Source: an uncultured Clostridia bacterium (GTDB taxonomy: Bacteria; Bacillota; Clostridia; Christensenellales; HGM11417). From it: a DNA stretch of 34,011 nucleotides. The stretch lies in the NCBI GenBank assembly GCA_944332455.1, contig CALVJY010000024.1:1-34011 (forward strand), in the 5' to 3' direction. The notes under the pieces are model-generated. The model was not told the DNA's origin and made no database searches. It worked only from the letters and a program-made list of their open reading frames with translations. Shown piece by piece: positions 15,327 to 24,424 of the stretch (position 1 is its first letter; the number at the start of each line of letters is the position of its first letter). Position numbers and translations under genes: made by a program.

Positions 15327-16391
15327 CTAGGATTTGAGATGGTGATAGAGCACCATGATGATCCTGAAGGTCACCGCGTCCGAAAACTTGCGGATGTTCA
15401 GGCCCATGCAGCGCTCGATCTTGTCCAGCCGGTACATCAGGGTGTTCCGGTGCATGTAAAGGTGGCGGGAGGTTTCGCTGATGTTCAGGCTGTTGTTCAA
15501 AAATTCTTCGGCGGTGTTCATCATGTCGCTGTCGGACAGGATGTCCTTGGCCGAGCTGTCCAGCAGCACGTCCAGATACTGCTGCAGCACGTTGTCGGGG
15601 ATCTCCTCGATCATGCGGACCATGATGTACTCCTTGTAGGAGTGGATGTGGCTCCGCGGGTTGGACTGGCGGCCCATCTTCAGGGCGCTGACCGACTGCT
15701 CGTAGGAGTTGCCGGCCTCGAACAGGGATTTTTCCTGACTGCCCACCCCGATCTGCACCTGAATGCCCAGCTCCTGATAGATGTTGTTGAACAGGTGGTC
15801 GGCAAAGTCCAGCGAGGACTGGTAATCAAAGTTGTCGTCCGAGTAAAAGCACAGGTAGGCGATGGTGTTGTCGTCCATCAAAATGACGGCGTCCCGGTCG
15901 ATCTCGGAATACTGGGAGAGGAAGTTGAAAACCTCCCCCACCTTGTCCCGCTCGCAGGCCAAAGTCAGTACGAACAGCGGCCCGCCCGGCACGCCGTGGC
16001 GGTGGATGAGCTTTTCGATCTGCTCCCGCGAGGACTCCCGCAGCAGGACGGCCTTCAGCCCGTCCGAACGGGTCAGGCTGTCGCTGGTCTTGCCGAAGGC
16101 GTTCTCGATCAGGGTGGAGACCATGTAGGCATAGTTCCGGCTGACGTCGTCCGCGCCCGGGATGACCCCGATGTAGGTGACCGAGGCGATGTTGATCAGA
16201 AAGTAGGTCAGCCTGTTCATGACGTCCAGCAGGATGCCCTGGCGGAAATCGCTGACGGCATAGCTTCGGTAGACGTAATTCTCCCGCTTTTCGGAGGAGG
16301 TCAGGCGTTCCCCGATGATGTTGTAGACGTCGATCTGAATGCCGGTTTTCTCGGAGATCTCCGACACGATCTTGGCCAGACGTTTATCCAT
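15327..16391 (-). CDS. CdaR/PucR-type transcriptional regulator
   Basis: A 354-residue regulator. The N-terminal LAKIVSEISEKTGIQIDVYN resembles the sugar-diacid recognition domain of CdaR, a middle region is GGDEF-like in fold, and a C-terminal PucR-type helix-turn-helix contains ISETSRHLYMHRNTLMYRLD and IERCMGLNI. Relatives activate uptake and use of glycerate, sugar diacids or purines in response to a bound metabolite. The start at 16391 follows GGAG eight bases upstream; a longer frame to 16526 lacks one. No metabolic target gene is adjacent, and the S41 protease gene is its only apparent operon partner. The ligand is unknown. Confidence 0.88.
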   Translation of the reverse strand: MDKRLAKIVSEISEKTGIQIDVYNIIGERLTSSEKRENYVYRSYAVSDFRQGILLDVMNRLTYFLINIASVTYIGVIPGADDVSRNYAYMVSTLIENAFGKTSDSLTRSDGLKAVLLRESSREQIEKLIHRHGVPGGPLFVLTLACERDKVGEVFNFLSQYSEIDRDAVILMDDNTIAYLCFYSDDNFDYQSSLDFADHLFNNIYQELGIQVQIGVGSQEKSLFEAGNSYEQSVSALKMGRQSNPRSHIHSYKEYIMVRMIEEIPDNVLQQYLDVLLDSSAKDILSDSDMMNTAEEFLNNSLNISETSRHLYMHRNTLMYRLDKIERCMGLNIRKFSDAVTFRIIMVLYHHLKS

Positions 16392-16600
16392 AGCATTTTC
16401 TCCGTTTGGGACCTGTTTCAAACCTTCGTCCCGCTCCTTCACGGCCGGGCGACTTTGGTCCCTTCGCCCCGTCTCCCTCTTTTTAACGGCTCCTCTCTGT
16501 CCCGAAAGCAAATGCGGCCGGGACATGCGCTCCCCGCCCGCCGGAATTTTTTCAGAGCAGACGGCGGAGCTTTTGGGGCTTTGCTGTGCCGCTCCGGCTC

Positions 16601-17293
16601 TCAGTCCCTCTTTCCGAGCGATCTGATCTTATCGGCCAGAAGGCCGGGGGCGGCAAACAGCTGTCCGGGCCGGGCGCCCGCCGCCAGTAGTTCGGCCTCG
16701 GTCCGGTATCCCCACAGCGCCCCGGCGTAGTGGCAGCCCGCGTTTTCCGACACCCGGCAGTCGGCGTCGCCGTCGCCCACCATCAGGGTGCGCTCGGGGA
16801 GGACGCCGAATTCGCGCATCAGCGCGTTCAGGGCGTCCGGCGCGGGTTTGGGGGAAAATTCGGGCTTCTGGCCCATGACGGCGTCAAAGGTTTGGGCCGG
16901 AAAGTAGCGGGCGATGACCGCCGCCGTGGAGGGGTGCGGCTTGTTGGAGAGCACGGCCACCCTGGCCCCCTCGCCCTTGCAGGCCTCGACCAGGGAAAGC
17001 GCCCCCTCGAAAACCGCTGTGGTCTGCGCATTGTGACCGGCGTAAAAGGCGGCGTACTCGGCCAGCATGGACTCCACCCGTTCGACGCTGCGGGCGGACT
17101 CGGGCAGGGCCAGGCGCATGAATTCGCGGGCGCCGTTGCCGATCAGCCGGCGCACTTCCTCCCGGGAAAGCACGGGAAAACCGTGCCGGGCGAGGATCTC
17201 GTTCATGGAGACCTGCAGATCTCCGATGGTGTTCAGCAGGGTCCCGTCCACGTCAAAGACGATCAGATCGGGCATTTGTCTCAGTTTGTCCAC
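16601..17293 (-). CDS. gph: HAD-superfamily phosphatase, phosphoglycolate phosphatase-like
   Basis: A 230-residue HAD hydrolase with all four motifs: DVDGT near residue 14 (nucleophile and acid/base Asp), SNK (motif II), KPAPD (motif III Lys) and GDGDAD (motif IV). A helical cap is inserted after motif I, as in Gph/PGP enzymes that remove phosphoglycolate or other small phosphate esters. The start is GTG at 17293, chosen because GGAGGGG at 17297-17303 lies just upstream, directly after the argS stop; longer frames run into argS. Substrate specificity cannot be told from sequence; the gene symbol is by resemblance. Confidence 0.88.
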   Translation of the reverse strand: MDKLRQMPDLIVFDVDGTLLNTIGDLQVSMNEILARHGFPVLSREEVRRLIGNGAREFMRLALPESARSVERVESMLAEYAAFYAGHNAQTTAVFEGALSLVEACKGEGARVAVLSNKPHPSTAAVIARYFPAQTFDAVMGQKPEFSPKPAPDALNALMREFGVLPERTLMVGDGDADCRVSENAGCHYAGALWGYRTEAELLAAGARPGQLFAAPGLLADKIRSLGKRD

Positions 17294-17303
17294 GGTCCCC
17301 TCC

Positions 17304-18995
17304 TTACATCTTGTCCACGGTGCGGATCCCCAGCAGGGCAAGACCGGAGCGAAGGACCTGCATGGCCGCCCGGGTCAGCCCCAGCCGCCGCTGCATGACC
17401 CCCTCGGCCTCGCCCAGGATCCGGCATTCGTAGTAGAATTTGTTGTAGGCCTTGGCCACCTCGGTCACCAGGCGGGTGATGTAGAAGGGTTCGCGCCGTT
17501 CGGCGGCGTCCTGCACGATCTGCGGGAAGGTCCCAAGCAGACTGGCCAGGGCGAATTCCTCCTCCTTCAGCTCCTCGGCGGTCACCTTTTCCGGCTCGAA
17601 GGCCGCTCTTCCTGCCACGCTGTTGCAGCGGGCATAGGTGTACTGCACATAGGGGCCGGTCTCGCCGTCGAAGTTGAGCACCCGGTCGTAGCTGAACACG
17701 ATGTCCTTGATCCGGCTGCTCTGCAGGGCCGAGAAGATGACCGCGCCCACGCCCACCTGTTTGGCCACCTCCTCCTTGTTCTCCAAATCGGGATTCTTTT
17801 CGGCGATGATCCCGAGCGCCTTTTCGATGCACTTGTTGATGACGTCCTCGAGGTAGACCACCACCCCCTTGCGGGTGGACATGCTCTGCCCGTCCTCCAG
17901 GGAGACCATGCCGAAGGCGATGTGCTCGAGGTCCTTGGCCCAATCATAGCCCATCAGCTCCAGCACCTTGAAGAGCTGTTTGAAGTGCAGATTCTGCTGG
18001 TAGGCCACCACGTAAAGGCACTTGTCGAAGTCGTAAGTCTGCTTGCGGTAGATGGCCGCCGCGATGTCCCGGGTGGCGTACAGCGAGGCGCCGTCCGCCT
18101 TGACCAGCAGGCAGGGCGGCATGTCGTAGGCCGAAAGGTCCACGATTTTGGCCCCCTGGCTCTCGACCAGCAGCCCCTTTTCCTCCAGCGTCTTTAAGAC
18201 GGGCGCCATCTTGTCGTTGTAGAAGCTCTCGCCGTTGTAGCTGTCGAAGTGTACGTCCAGAAGCTCGTAGATCTTGTCGGCCTCCTTCAGGGTCTCGGCC
18301 TTCAGCCACTCGAAAATTTTTGTGGCCTCGGGATCGTGATCCTCGATCTTTTTGAACCACATCCGGGCCTCGTCCTCGAGGGCGGGATCCTTTTCGGCCT
18401 CCTGGTGGAAGCGGACGTAGATCTTCTGGATGTTCCGGATGAAATCTTTGCCCGACAGATCCACCGTGTCCCCCCAGCGCTTAAGGGCCACGATCAGCTT
18501 TCCGAACTGGGTGCCGTAGTCGCCCAGATGGTTGATGCCCACCGTGCGGTAGCCCAGGCTTTTGAAGATGCGGTAGAGCGCGCCGCCCAGCACCGTGGTG
18601 CTCAGGTGCCCGATGTGAAAGGGCTTGGCGATGTTGATGGAGGAGTAGTCGATGCAGACGGTCTTGCCCTTTCCGATGTCGCTCTTCCCGTAATCGTCCC
18701 CCGCCGAGAGGATCTCGTTCAGCAGGTCTTTGACGGCCTCGGCCTTGTTCAGCCGGACGTTCAGGTAGCCGGAGACCGCCTCGCAGGAGGCGATCACCCG
18801 GTCGGCGGCGATCTGGCCGCAGAGGGATTCGGCGATGGCCTGCGGGGGCTTGCGGAGGGTCTTGGCCAGCTTGAAGCAGGGCAGGCAGAAGTCCCCCATT
18901 TTGGGGTCGGGCGGGGTCATCAGAAGCTCGCGGATCTCCCCGGCGCTCATGCCCTCGACGTTGATCTTTTCGGCGATGTAAGTTCTGTAATCCAT
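17304..18995 (-). CDS. argS: Arginyl-tRNA synthetase
   Basis: A 563-residue class Ia synthetase charging tRNA-Arg. The N-terminal Add-1 domain (about 1-110) is followed by the HIGH motif within NIAKPFHIGH (127-130), NHLGDYGTQFGK (155-166), and SMSTRKG (371-377) in place of KMSKS, usual for ArgRS. The C-terminal DALR anticodon domain starts near 440 (GPYVQYTYAR). Length is typical. It lies about 70 bases after the phosphatase gene with no strong terminator between, which suggests it is transcribed with valS from the T-box promoter. Confidence 0.96.
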   Translation of the reverse strand: MDYRTYIAEKINVEGMSAGEIRELLMTPPDPKMGDFCLPCFKLAKTLRKPPQAIAESLCGQIAADRVIASCEAVSGYLNVRLNKAEAVKDLLNEILSAGDDYGKSDIGKGKTVCIDYSSINIAKPFHIGHLSTTVLGGALYRIFKSLGYRTVGINHLGDYGTQFGKLIVALKRWGDTVDLSGKDFIRNIQKIYVRFHQEAEKDPALEDEARMWFKKIEDHDPEATKIFEWLKAETLKEADKIYELLDVHFDSYNGESFYNDKMAPVLKTLEEKGLLVESQGAKIVDLSAYDMPPCLLVKADGASLYATRDIAAAIYRKQTYDFDKCLYVVAYQQNLHFKQLFKVLELMGYDWAKDLEHIAFGMVSLEDGQSMSTRKGVVVYLEDVINKCIEKALGIIAEKNPDLENKEEVAKQVGVGAVIFSALQSSRIKDIVFSYDRVLNFDGETGPYVQYTYARCNSVAGRAAFEPEKVTAEELKEEEFALASLLGTFPQIVQDAAERREPFYITRLVTEVAKAYNKFYYECRILGEAEGVMQRRLGLTRAAMQVLRSGLALLGIRTVDKM

Positions 18996-19065
18996 GGTTT
19001 TCCCTATTTTTTTCTTGTTCTGTAAGGCCCCGCCCCAAAGGCGGGCCCGGTCGATCGTTCCGGTC

Positions 19066-20208
19066 CTACTTGCGCAGTTCCACCAGGAGCAGGGTCAGAT
19101 CGTCCTCGTCGTCCTCCCCGCCCTTGAAGGCGTTCAGGCTCTTGCGGACCTTGTCCATGATGCCCTGGATGCTCTCGCTCTGATGGAGCAGGGCGCGGAT
19201 CCCGTCCTCCCCGTACACCTGGCCCCTCTTGCCCTTCATGTCGGCGATGCCGTCGGTGAACAGGGCCAGGATGTCCCCCGGCTCGTAGCTGACCGAGGAG
19301 TCCTTGTACTTGGTTTCGGCGTCATACCAGTTGCAGACCGGCTTTCCGGCCGTGAAAAAATCGATGACCTCGTGATGCCGCTTCAAGAACATCGGCTGAT
19401 TGTGCCCGGCGTTGCAGTAGCGCAGCTTGTGCGCGGAGACGTCCGCCACCAGCGAGAACATGGTGATGTAGGATTCCTCGGCGATCTTGTGTTCGTTGAA
19501 CTTGTCGCAGAGCTTGGTCAGGGCGGCCGCCGGGGAATGAAGGGTCCGGTCGTAGTGATCTTTCAAAAAGACGGTCAGCATCCCCCCGGACATCCCCGCC
19601 CCCGAGACGTCGGCGATGTACAGCCCGAAGGTGTGGTCGTCGATGGGATAGACGTCGAAAAAGTCCCCGCCCACCTTGAATTCCTGGCGGTAGTAGTAGG
19701 TGAAATCGCAAAATTCGGAGACCTGATTTTTTTCGGGCAGGAAACTGCTCTGGATATCCTTGGCCTTTTCCAGGTCCTTGATCAGCTTTTTCTGCTGCCG
19801 GCGCTGCTCGGCCAGTTTTTTGGAGACCTCGGTGATGTCGTCCACCATGCACAGAAAGACCCCCTCCCGGAGCGAACGGGCGGTCAGGACCAGATTGGTC
19901 CACACCCGCTTGCCCTTGAGGCTGAGCTTTTTTTTGATCTGGCTGTGGCAGATCCCGTCCTCGGTGCCCACCGCGTTCCGGAAAAAAGCGCAGAGCTTGC
20001 ACTTTTTGCAGGCCTCGGTCTGGCCGCACTGCCCCTGACGGACTTCCGGACAGGACATGGCCTGCCCGATGGAGACAGGATCCTCCGAACAGTCGAACAT
20101 CTGCCTGAAATTGTCGTTGACGTAGAGGATCTTCAGCTCCCGGTCGAACAGAAAGACGCTCCTCGGAAGCAGATCCAGCGCGGCGTTTTTCAGCGCTTCC
20201 ATCATCAT
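19066..20208 (-). CDS. PAS-linked SpoIIE/RsbU-type PP2C phosphatase
   Basis: A 380-residue predicted cytosolic Ser/Thr phosphatase with no membrane segment. The N-terminal PAS domain (about 12-120) carries a cysteine cluster (C53, C61, C67, C70, C73, ending C-x2-C-x2-C) of the kind expected to hold a metal or iron-sulfur centre. A coiled linker (125-152) joins it to a SpoIIE-type phosphatase domain with KVGGDFFD (178-185), IADVSGAGMSGG (198-209) and FTDGI, which provide the metal-binding aspartates. Relatives dephosphorylate anti-anti-sigma factors in partner-switching cascades; no such partner is in this window. It has a GGAGGGAG ribosome binding site 25 bases after valS. Redox or metal sensing is inference. 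Confidence 0.88.
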   Translation of the reverse strand: MMMEALKNAALDLLPRSVFLFDRELKILYVNDNFRQMFDCSEDPVSIGQAMSCPEVRQGQCGQTEACKKCKLCAFFRNAVGTEDGICHSQIKKKLSLKGKRVWTNLVLTARSLREGVFLCMVDDITEVSKKLAEQRRQQKKLIKDLEKAKDIQSSFLPEKNQVSEFCDFTYYYRQEFKVGGDFFDVYPIDDHTFGLYIADVSGAGMSGGMLTVFLKDHYDRTLHSPAAALTKLCDKFNEHKIAEESYITMFSLVADVSAHKLRYCNAGHNQPMFLKRHHEVIDFFTAGKPVCNWYDAETKYKDSSVSYEPGDILALFTDGIADMKGKRGQVYGEDGIRALLHQSESIQGIMDKVRKSLNAFKGGEDDEDDLTLLLVELRK

Positions 20209-20233
20209 AAAAACTCCCTCCGACGGCGGCCGG

Positions 20234-22855
20234 TCAGCCCCCGAGCGCCCGCATCTTCTCCTCGATCTGCTCGCAGAGTCTGGCGTACTTTTCCGCCTTT
20301 TCCCGCTCGGCGTCGATCAGCGCCTGGGGGGCCTTGGAAACAAAGCCCTGATTGGACAGTTTTCCCCTGGCGCGGTTCAGTTCGGCCTCGGCGTTCTTCC
20401 GCTCGGCCGCCAACCGGGCCAGCTCCTTTTCCCGGTCCACCAGTTCGCCCATGGCCAGATAGACGTCAAACAGGGTGGAGTTGATCACTGCGGCCTGGCC
20501 GGACAGCTCGGAGGCCTCCTTCAAAAAGCGGACCTCGGCGGCGTTGCCCAGTTTTTCGAGGTAAAGGCTTGCCTTGTGAGCGGCGTCCCCGCCGTGCTCG
20601 ACCACGTAGAAGTTGAGCTTTTTGGCGGGCGGCACCCCCATTTCGGCCTTGAGGTTGCGGATGCTGCGGATGACCTCCATCACGCTCTCCATAGCGGAGG
20701 CCTCCCCGGGATAGCGGCGGTCCTCCCGCTCGGCCGGGTAGGCCGCGACCATGATGCTGCCGGAGGCGCCGGGAATTTTCTGGTAGATCTCTTCGGTGAC
20801 GAAGGGAATGAAGGGATGGATGAGTTTTAAGGTGTCGGTCAGCACCGAGATCAGCACCGCCAGGGTGTTCTTTTTGGCCGGCAGATCCTCGCCGTAGAGC
20901 AGGGGTTTGGCCATCTCGATGTACCAGTCGCAGAAATCCGACCAGATGAAGTCGTAGAGTTTGGCGCCCGCCAGCCCGAGTTCGCAGCGCTCCATGTTGG
21001 CGTTGACCTCGGCCGTCACCTCGTTCAGGCGGTGCAGGATCCACTTGTCGGCCAGGGTGAAGCGGTCGGGATCGGGCTTGGGGACCTCCTCCCCGGCGTT
21101 CATCAGCACGAAGCGGGAGGCGTTCCAGAGTTTGTTGACGAAGTTCCGGCAGCCCTCCACCTTTTCCTCCGAGAAGCGGGTGTCGCCCCCCGGCGCGATG
21201 CCGTTGAGCAGCGAAAACCGCAGGGTGTCCGCCCCGTACTTGTCGATGATCTCCAGCGGGTCGATGCCGTTGCCCAGGGACTTGCTCATCTTGCGGCCCT
21301 GCGCGTCCCGTACAAGGCCGGTGAACAGCACCTTTTTGAAGGGGATCTTCCCCATGTGCTCCAGCCCCGAAAAGATCATGCGGGCCACCCAGAAAAAGAT
21401 GATGTCGTAGGCCGTGACCAGCACGTCCGTGGGGTAAAAATAGGCCAGATCTGCGGTCTTTTCGGGATAGCCCAGGGTGGAAAAGGGCCAGAGCGCCGAG
21501 GAGAACCAGGTGTCCAGCACGTCCTCGTCCTGGCGGAACCGATGCCCCCCGCAGGCCGGGCAGACCGAAGGCTCCTCCTTGGCCACCACGGTGTGGCCGC
21601 AGTCCTCGCAGTAGTAGGCCGGGATGCGATGCCCCCACCACAGCTGGCGGGAAATGCACCAATCCCGGATGTTTTCCATCCAGTTGAAGTAGATCTTTTC
21701 GAACCGCTTGGGCAGGAACCGGATCTCCCCGCTGCGGACGGCCTCGATGGCCGGGCCGGCCAGCGGCTCCATTTTGACGAACCACTGACGGCTGACGATG
21801 GGCTCGATGGTGGTGTGGCAGCGGTAGCAGTGGCCCACGTTGTGTCTGTGCGGCTCGATCTTGACCAGCGCCCCGCAGGCCTTCAGCTCCTCCACGATCT
21901 TTTTGCGGGCCTCGTAGCGGTCCAGCCCCCGGAATTTGCCGCCGTTTTCGTTGATGACGCCGCCGTCGTCCATCACCCGGATGACCTCCAGATTGTGCCG
22001 CTGGCCCACCTCGAAGTCGTTGGGGTCGTGCGCCGGCGTGATCTTGACGCAGCCGGTCCCGAACTCCATGTCCACGTAGGAGTCGGCCACCACCGGGATC
22101 TCCCGCCCCACGAGGGGCAGGATCAGGGTCTTGCCGATCAGATGGGCGTAGCGCTTGTCGGCCGGGTTGACCGCCACGGCGGTGTCGCCCAGCATGGTCT
22201 CCGGCCGGGTGGTGGCCACCACCACGCCCTCGCCGCCGTCCTTGGCCGGATAGCGGATATGCCAGAAAAAGCCGTCCTCCTCCTCGAACTCCACCTCGGC
22301 GTCCGAGAGGGCGGTCCTGCAGTCCGGGCACCAGTTGATGATGCGGCTGCCGCGGTAGATCAGCCCCTTGTCGTACAGCTTGACAAAGACCTCTTTCACC
22401 GCATTGGAGCAGCGTTCGTCCATGGTGAAGGCCAGACGGGACCAGTCGCAGGAGCAGCCCAGGCTTTTGAGCTGTTCGATGATGCGGCCGCCGTACTGTT
22501 CCTTCCACTGGTAGGCCCGTTTCAGAAACTCCTCCCGGCCGATCATCTCCTTGGTCTCGCCCTGCTTTTTGAGCTGTTCCACGATCTTGACCTCGGTGGC
22601 GATGGAGGCGTGGTCAGTCCCGGGGAGCCACAGCGCGGCATAGCCCTGCATCCGGCGGAAGCGGATGATGGCGTCCTGGATGCTGTTGTTCAGCGCGTGC
22701 CCCATGTGCAGCTGGCCGGTGATGTTCGGGGGCGGAATGACGATGGTGAACGGGGTCTTTTCCGGGTCGATCTCCGCCCGGAAATAGTCATGCTCCATCC
22801 AGTCGTCGTAGATCCGCTTTTCGAACGACTTGGGTTCATAGTTTTTTTCCAGCAT
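20234..22855 (-). CDS. valS: Valyl-tRNA synthetase
   Basis: An 873-residue class Ia synthetase that charges tRNA-Val and edits mischarged Thr. Motifs are [13 protein letters not shown] (HIGH equivalent at 50-53), the editing-domain [17 protein letters not shown] (215-231), a zinc-type C416-x2-C419 / C432-x2-C435 pair, and KMSKS (522-526). A C-terminal arm of about 60 residues is a coiled coil typical of ValRS. The start at 22855 ([10 protein letters not shown]) has AAGGAG upstream; a longer frame would run into the T-box leader. Expression should follow tRNA-Val charging through the upstream T-box. Confidence 0.97.
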   Translation of the reverse strand: MLEKNYEPKSFEKRIYDDWMEHDYFRAEIDPEKTPFTIVIPPPNITGQLHMGHALNNSIQDAIIRFRRMQGYAALWLPGTDHASIATEVKIVEQLKKQGETKEMIGREEFLKRAYQWKEQYGGRIIEQLKSLGCSCDWSRLAFTMDERCSNAVKEVFVKLYDKGLIYRGSRIINWCPDCRTALSDAEVEFEEEDGFFWHIRYPAKDGGEGVVVATTRPETMLGDTAVAVNPADKRYAHLIGKTLILPLVGREIPVVADSYVDMEFGTGCVKITPAHDPNDFEVGQRHNLEVIRVMDDGGVINENGGKFRGLDRYEARKKIVEELKACGALVKIEPHRHNVGHCYRCHTTIEPIVSRQWFVKMEPLAGPAIEAVRSGEIRFLPKRFEKIYFNWMENIRDWCISRQLWWGHRIPAYYCEDCGHTVVAKEEPSVCPACGGHRFRQDEDVLDTWFSSALWPFSTLGYPEKTADLAYFYPTDVLVTAYDIIFFWVARMIFSGLEHMGKIPFKKVLFTGLVRDAQGRKMSKSLGNGIDPLEIIDKYGADTLRFSLLNGIAPGGDTRFSEEKVEGCRNFVNKLWNASRFVLMNAGEEVPKPDPDRFTLADKWILHRLNEVTAEVNANMERCELGLAGAKLYDFIWSDFCDWYIEMAKPLLYGEDLPAKKNTLAVLISVLTDTLKLIHPFIPFVTEEIYQKIPGASGSIMVAAYPAEREDRRYPGEASAMESVMEVIRSIRNLKAEMGVPPAKKLNFYVVEHGGDAAHKASLYLEKLGNAAEVRFLKEASELSGQAAVINSTLFDVYLAMGELVDREKELARLAAERKNAEAELNRARGKLSNQGFVSKAPQALIDAEREKAEKYARLCEQIEEKMRALGG

Positions 22856-22928
22856 ATTTCTCTCCTTGTCGAAACTTTCCTGTTTTCGGCCGCCGCACAA
22901 TCCGCCTCTGCGGCGCCGGCAGCCACTG

Positions 22929-22969
22929 AAAAAGGCTCTCCACCCCCAGAACATTAAGGACGAAGAACC
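22929..22969 (-). terminator. Regulated terminator of the T-box
   Basis: On the - strand GGTTCT (22964-22969) pairs with AGAGCC (22934-22939), extendable inward with G-U pairs to about 14 bp, followed by five T at 22929-22933. It overlaps the 3' side of the T-box region, as required for mutually exclusive antiterminator formation. Confidence 0.85.
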
Positions 22970-23213
22970 TCCGTGGTACCACCTTACTTCCGCGGCAGAG
23001 CCGCGGCACTTTTGCGGGCGATAACGGGCCCCGCCGCCGTCAAAGACGGAGGCTTCCCGGAAAGCGACTTTCTTCCCGCCCTCTGCCCGCTCGCACCGGC
23101 CGCGGACTCTCTGAAAAAAGGGCCGGGATTACTCCTCTTCCCGGTCAAACGCCGGATTGGATCCCCTCCGGGATCTTGGATCCGCCCCTTCCCTCCGGCA
23201 GGCGCGGACGATT
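22929..23213 (-). promoter_or_regulatory. T-box riboswitch leader of the valS operon
   Basis: The T-box element AAGGTGGTACCACGG lies on the - strand at 22971-22985; it pairs with the uncharged tRNA acceptor end. Upstream, CAGAGAG followed by a GGUGNGA-type segment (near 23080-23110) matches the conserved stem III region of aminoacyl-tRNA synthetase T-boxes. A GC-rich stem I region spans about 23130-23200. The specifier loop cannot be assigned with certainty; GUU (valine) at 23148-23150 is a candidate. The leader is about 350 nt from the predicted start at about 23213 to the ATG. Confidence 0.92.
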
Positions 23214-23219
23214 TTATTT

Positions 23220-23248
23220 ATTATATCATATTTTGCCGCCGTTGTAAA
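23220..23248 (-). promoter_or_regulatory. Promoter of the T-box-valS transcript
   Basis: On the - strand, TTTACA (23243-23248), a 17-bp spacer and TATAAT (23220-23225). It sits back to back with the ABC operon leader on +. Confidence 0.85.
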
Positions 23249-23304
23249 ACAAAACAGTTGACAATCAGTCACCAAAAAAGTTTTTCGGCGAATAGAATGG
23301 AATA

Positions 23305-23339
23305 TGTCCGCGGGCGCGGACAGACCGACCCGTTCGGTC
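23305..23339 (+). promoter_or_regulatory. Twin hairpins just upstream of the ABC operon start
   Basis: TGTCCGC/GCGGACA (23305-23311 with 23316-23322, loop GGGC) is directly followed by GACCGA/TCGGTC (23323-23328 with 23334-23339, loop CCCGT). The two loops could kiss through GGG-CCC. The ribosome binding site GGAGG (23351-23355) lies 11 bases beyond. It looks like a compact leader structure; it does not match a riboswitch consensus I know. No clean + promoter was found, although TTGACA occurs at 23258-23263. Confidence 0.5.
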
Positions 23340-23360
23340 CAAATTTTCCCGGAGGTTTCC

Positions 23361-24359
23361 ATGAAAAAACTTTTTTGCACCCTGCTGGCAGCCGCGCTGT
23401 TTCTGCTTCCCCTGACCGGCTGCGGAAAAAAGGATGACAACCTGATCCGCCTGAACGAAGTGACGCACTCCATCTTTTACGCGCCCCTCTATCTGGCTAT
23501 GTCCCTGGGCTACTTCGAGGACGAAGGCCTGACCGTGGAACTGACCAACGGCGGCGGCGCCGACAAGTCCATGGCGGCCGTGCTCTCGGGCGACGCGGAC
23601 ATCGGCCTGATGGGCCCCGAGGCCGCCATCTACGTGCTGACCGGCGGGCGGCAGGATTCCGTCCAGATCATCGGACAGCTGACCAAGCGGGACGGCTCCT
23701 TCCTGATGTCCCGGATCGACGAGCCGGACTTCGACTACTCCTCCATGGCCGGCAAGGAGGTCATCGCCGGCCGCCGGGGCGGGGTCCCCGCCATGGTGCT
23801 GGAGTACGTCCTCCGGCAGAAGGGGCTGATCGACGGCGAGAACATCACCTTAAATTACGACGTCCAGTTCAACATGACCTCCAGCGCCTTTTTGGGCGGG
23901 GTGGGCGACTACGTCACCATGTTTGAGCCCACGGCCTCCGAAGTGGTCCGCGAGGGACGCGGCTACATCGTCGCCAGCATCGGGCAGTCCAGCGGCGAGG
24001 TCCCCTACACCGCCTTCATGGCCACCAAGAGCTACCTCGCGAACAACGGGGAAAAGGTCCAGAAGTTCCTCAACGCCGTCTACAAGGCCATGCTTTACGT
24101 TCAGACGGGCGATGACGCCGAGATGGCAGAACTGCTGCGGGAGCATTTTCCGGGCACGGCCGATCAGTCCCTGATCGACTCGCTGGCCAGCTACAAGCGC
24201 ATCGATGCCTGGATGACCGATCCCGTCATGAAGGAAGAGAGCCTGGACCGCCTCCAGATGATCATGACCGAAGCCGGCGAGCTGGACGCCCCCGTGGCCT
24301 ACGCCGACCTGGTGAACAACACCTTTGCGGAACAGGCCATCGCCTCCGTCACCCTCTGA
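23361..24359 (+). CDS. NMT1/NitT-TauT-type ABC transporter substrate-binding lipoprotein
   Basis: A 332-residue exported binding protein. It has a lipoprotein signal (MKKLFCTLLAAALFLLPL, then lipobox LTGC, lipidation at about Cys20). The mature part has the NMT1/SsuA-like fold: RLNEVTHSIFYAPLYLAMSLGYF, GGGADKSMAAVLSGDADIGL and GRRGGVPAMVLEYVL. The start at 23361 has GGAGG upstream. Together with the ATPase and permease it forms a nitrate/sulfonate/thiamine-precursor class importer. Substrates in this class include taurine, alkanesulfonates, HMP and carboxyguanidine; no neighbouring enzyme narrows this down. Confidence 0.9.
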   Translation: MKKLFCTLLAAALFLLPLTGCGKKDDNLIRLNEVTHSIFYAPLYLAMSLGYFEDEGLTVELTNGGGADKSMAAVLSGDADIGLMGPEAAIYVLTGGRQDSVQIIGQLTKRDGSFLMSRIDEPDFDYSSMAGKEVIAGRRGGVPAMVLEYVLRQKGLIDGENITLNYDVQFNMTSSAFLGGVGDYVTMFEPTASEVVREGRGYIVASIGQSSGEVPYTAFMATKSYLANNGEKVQKFLNAVYKAMLYVQTGDDAEMAELLREHFPGTADQSLIDSLASYKRIDAWMTDPVMKEESLDRLQMIMTEAGELDAPVAYADLVNNTFAEQAIASVTL

Positions 24360-24376
24360 CTCGCTGCCAGGAAGAC

Positions 24377-24402
24377 CCTCCGGGAGAGCCTTCTCCCGGA
24401 GG
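24377..24402 (+). other. Intercistronic hairpin after the binding-protein gene
   Basis: CCTCCGGGAGA (24377-24387) pairs perfectly with TCTCCCGGAGG (24392-24402) around GCCT, with no T run after it. Such hairpins commonly protect the upstream mRNA, which would give more binding protein than ATPase and permease. Confidence 0.7.
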
Positions 24403-24424
24403 CAAAATACGGAGGTCTCCGACC

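Noticed and set aside
13899..16730. 943-codon open frame on the + strand
   Set aside because: It is antisense to the S41 protease and CdaR genes. Its His/Val/Gly-rich product is the usual shadow in GC-rich coding DNA.
23305..23339. Guanidine-II (mini-ykkC) riboswitch
   Set aside because: Two hairpins are present, but the loops are GGGC and CCCGT rather than the required ACGR.
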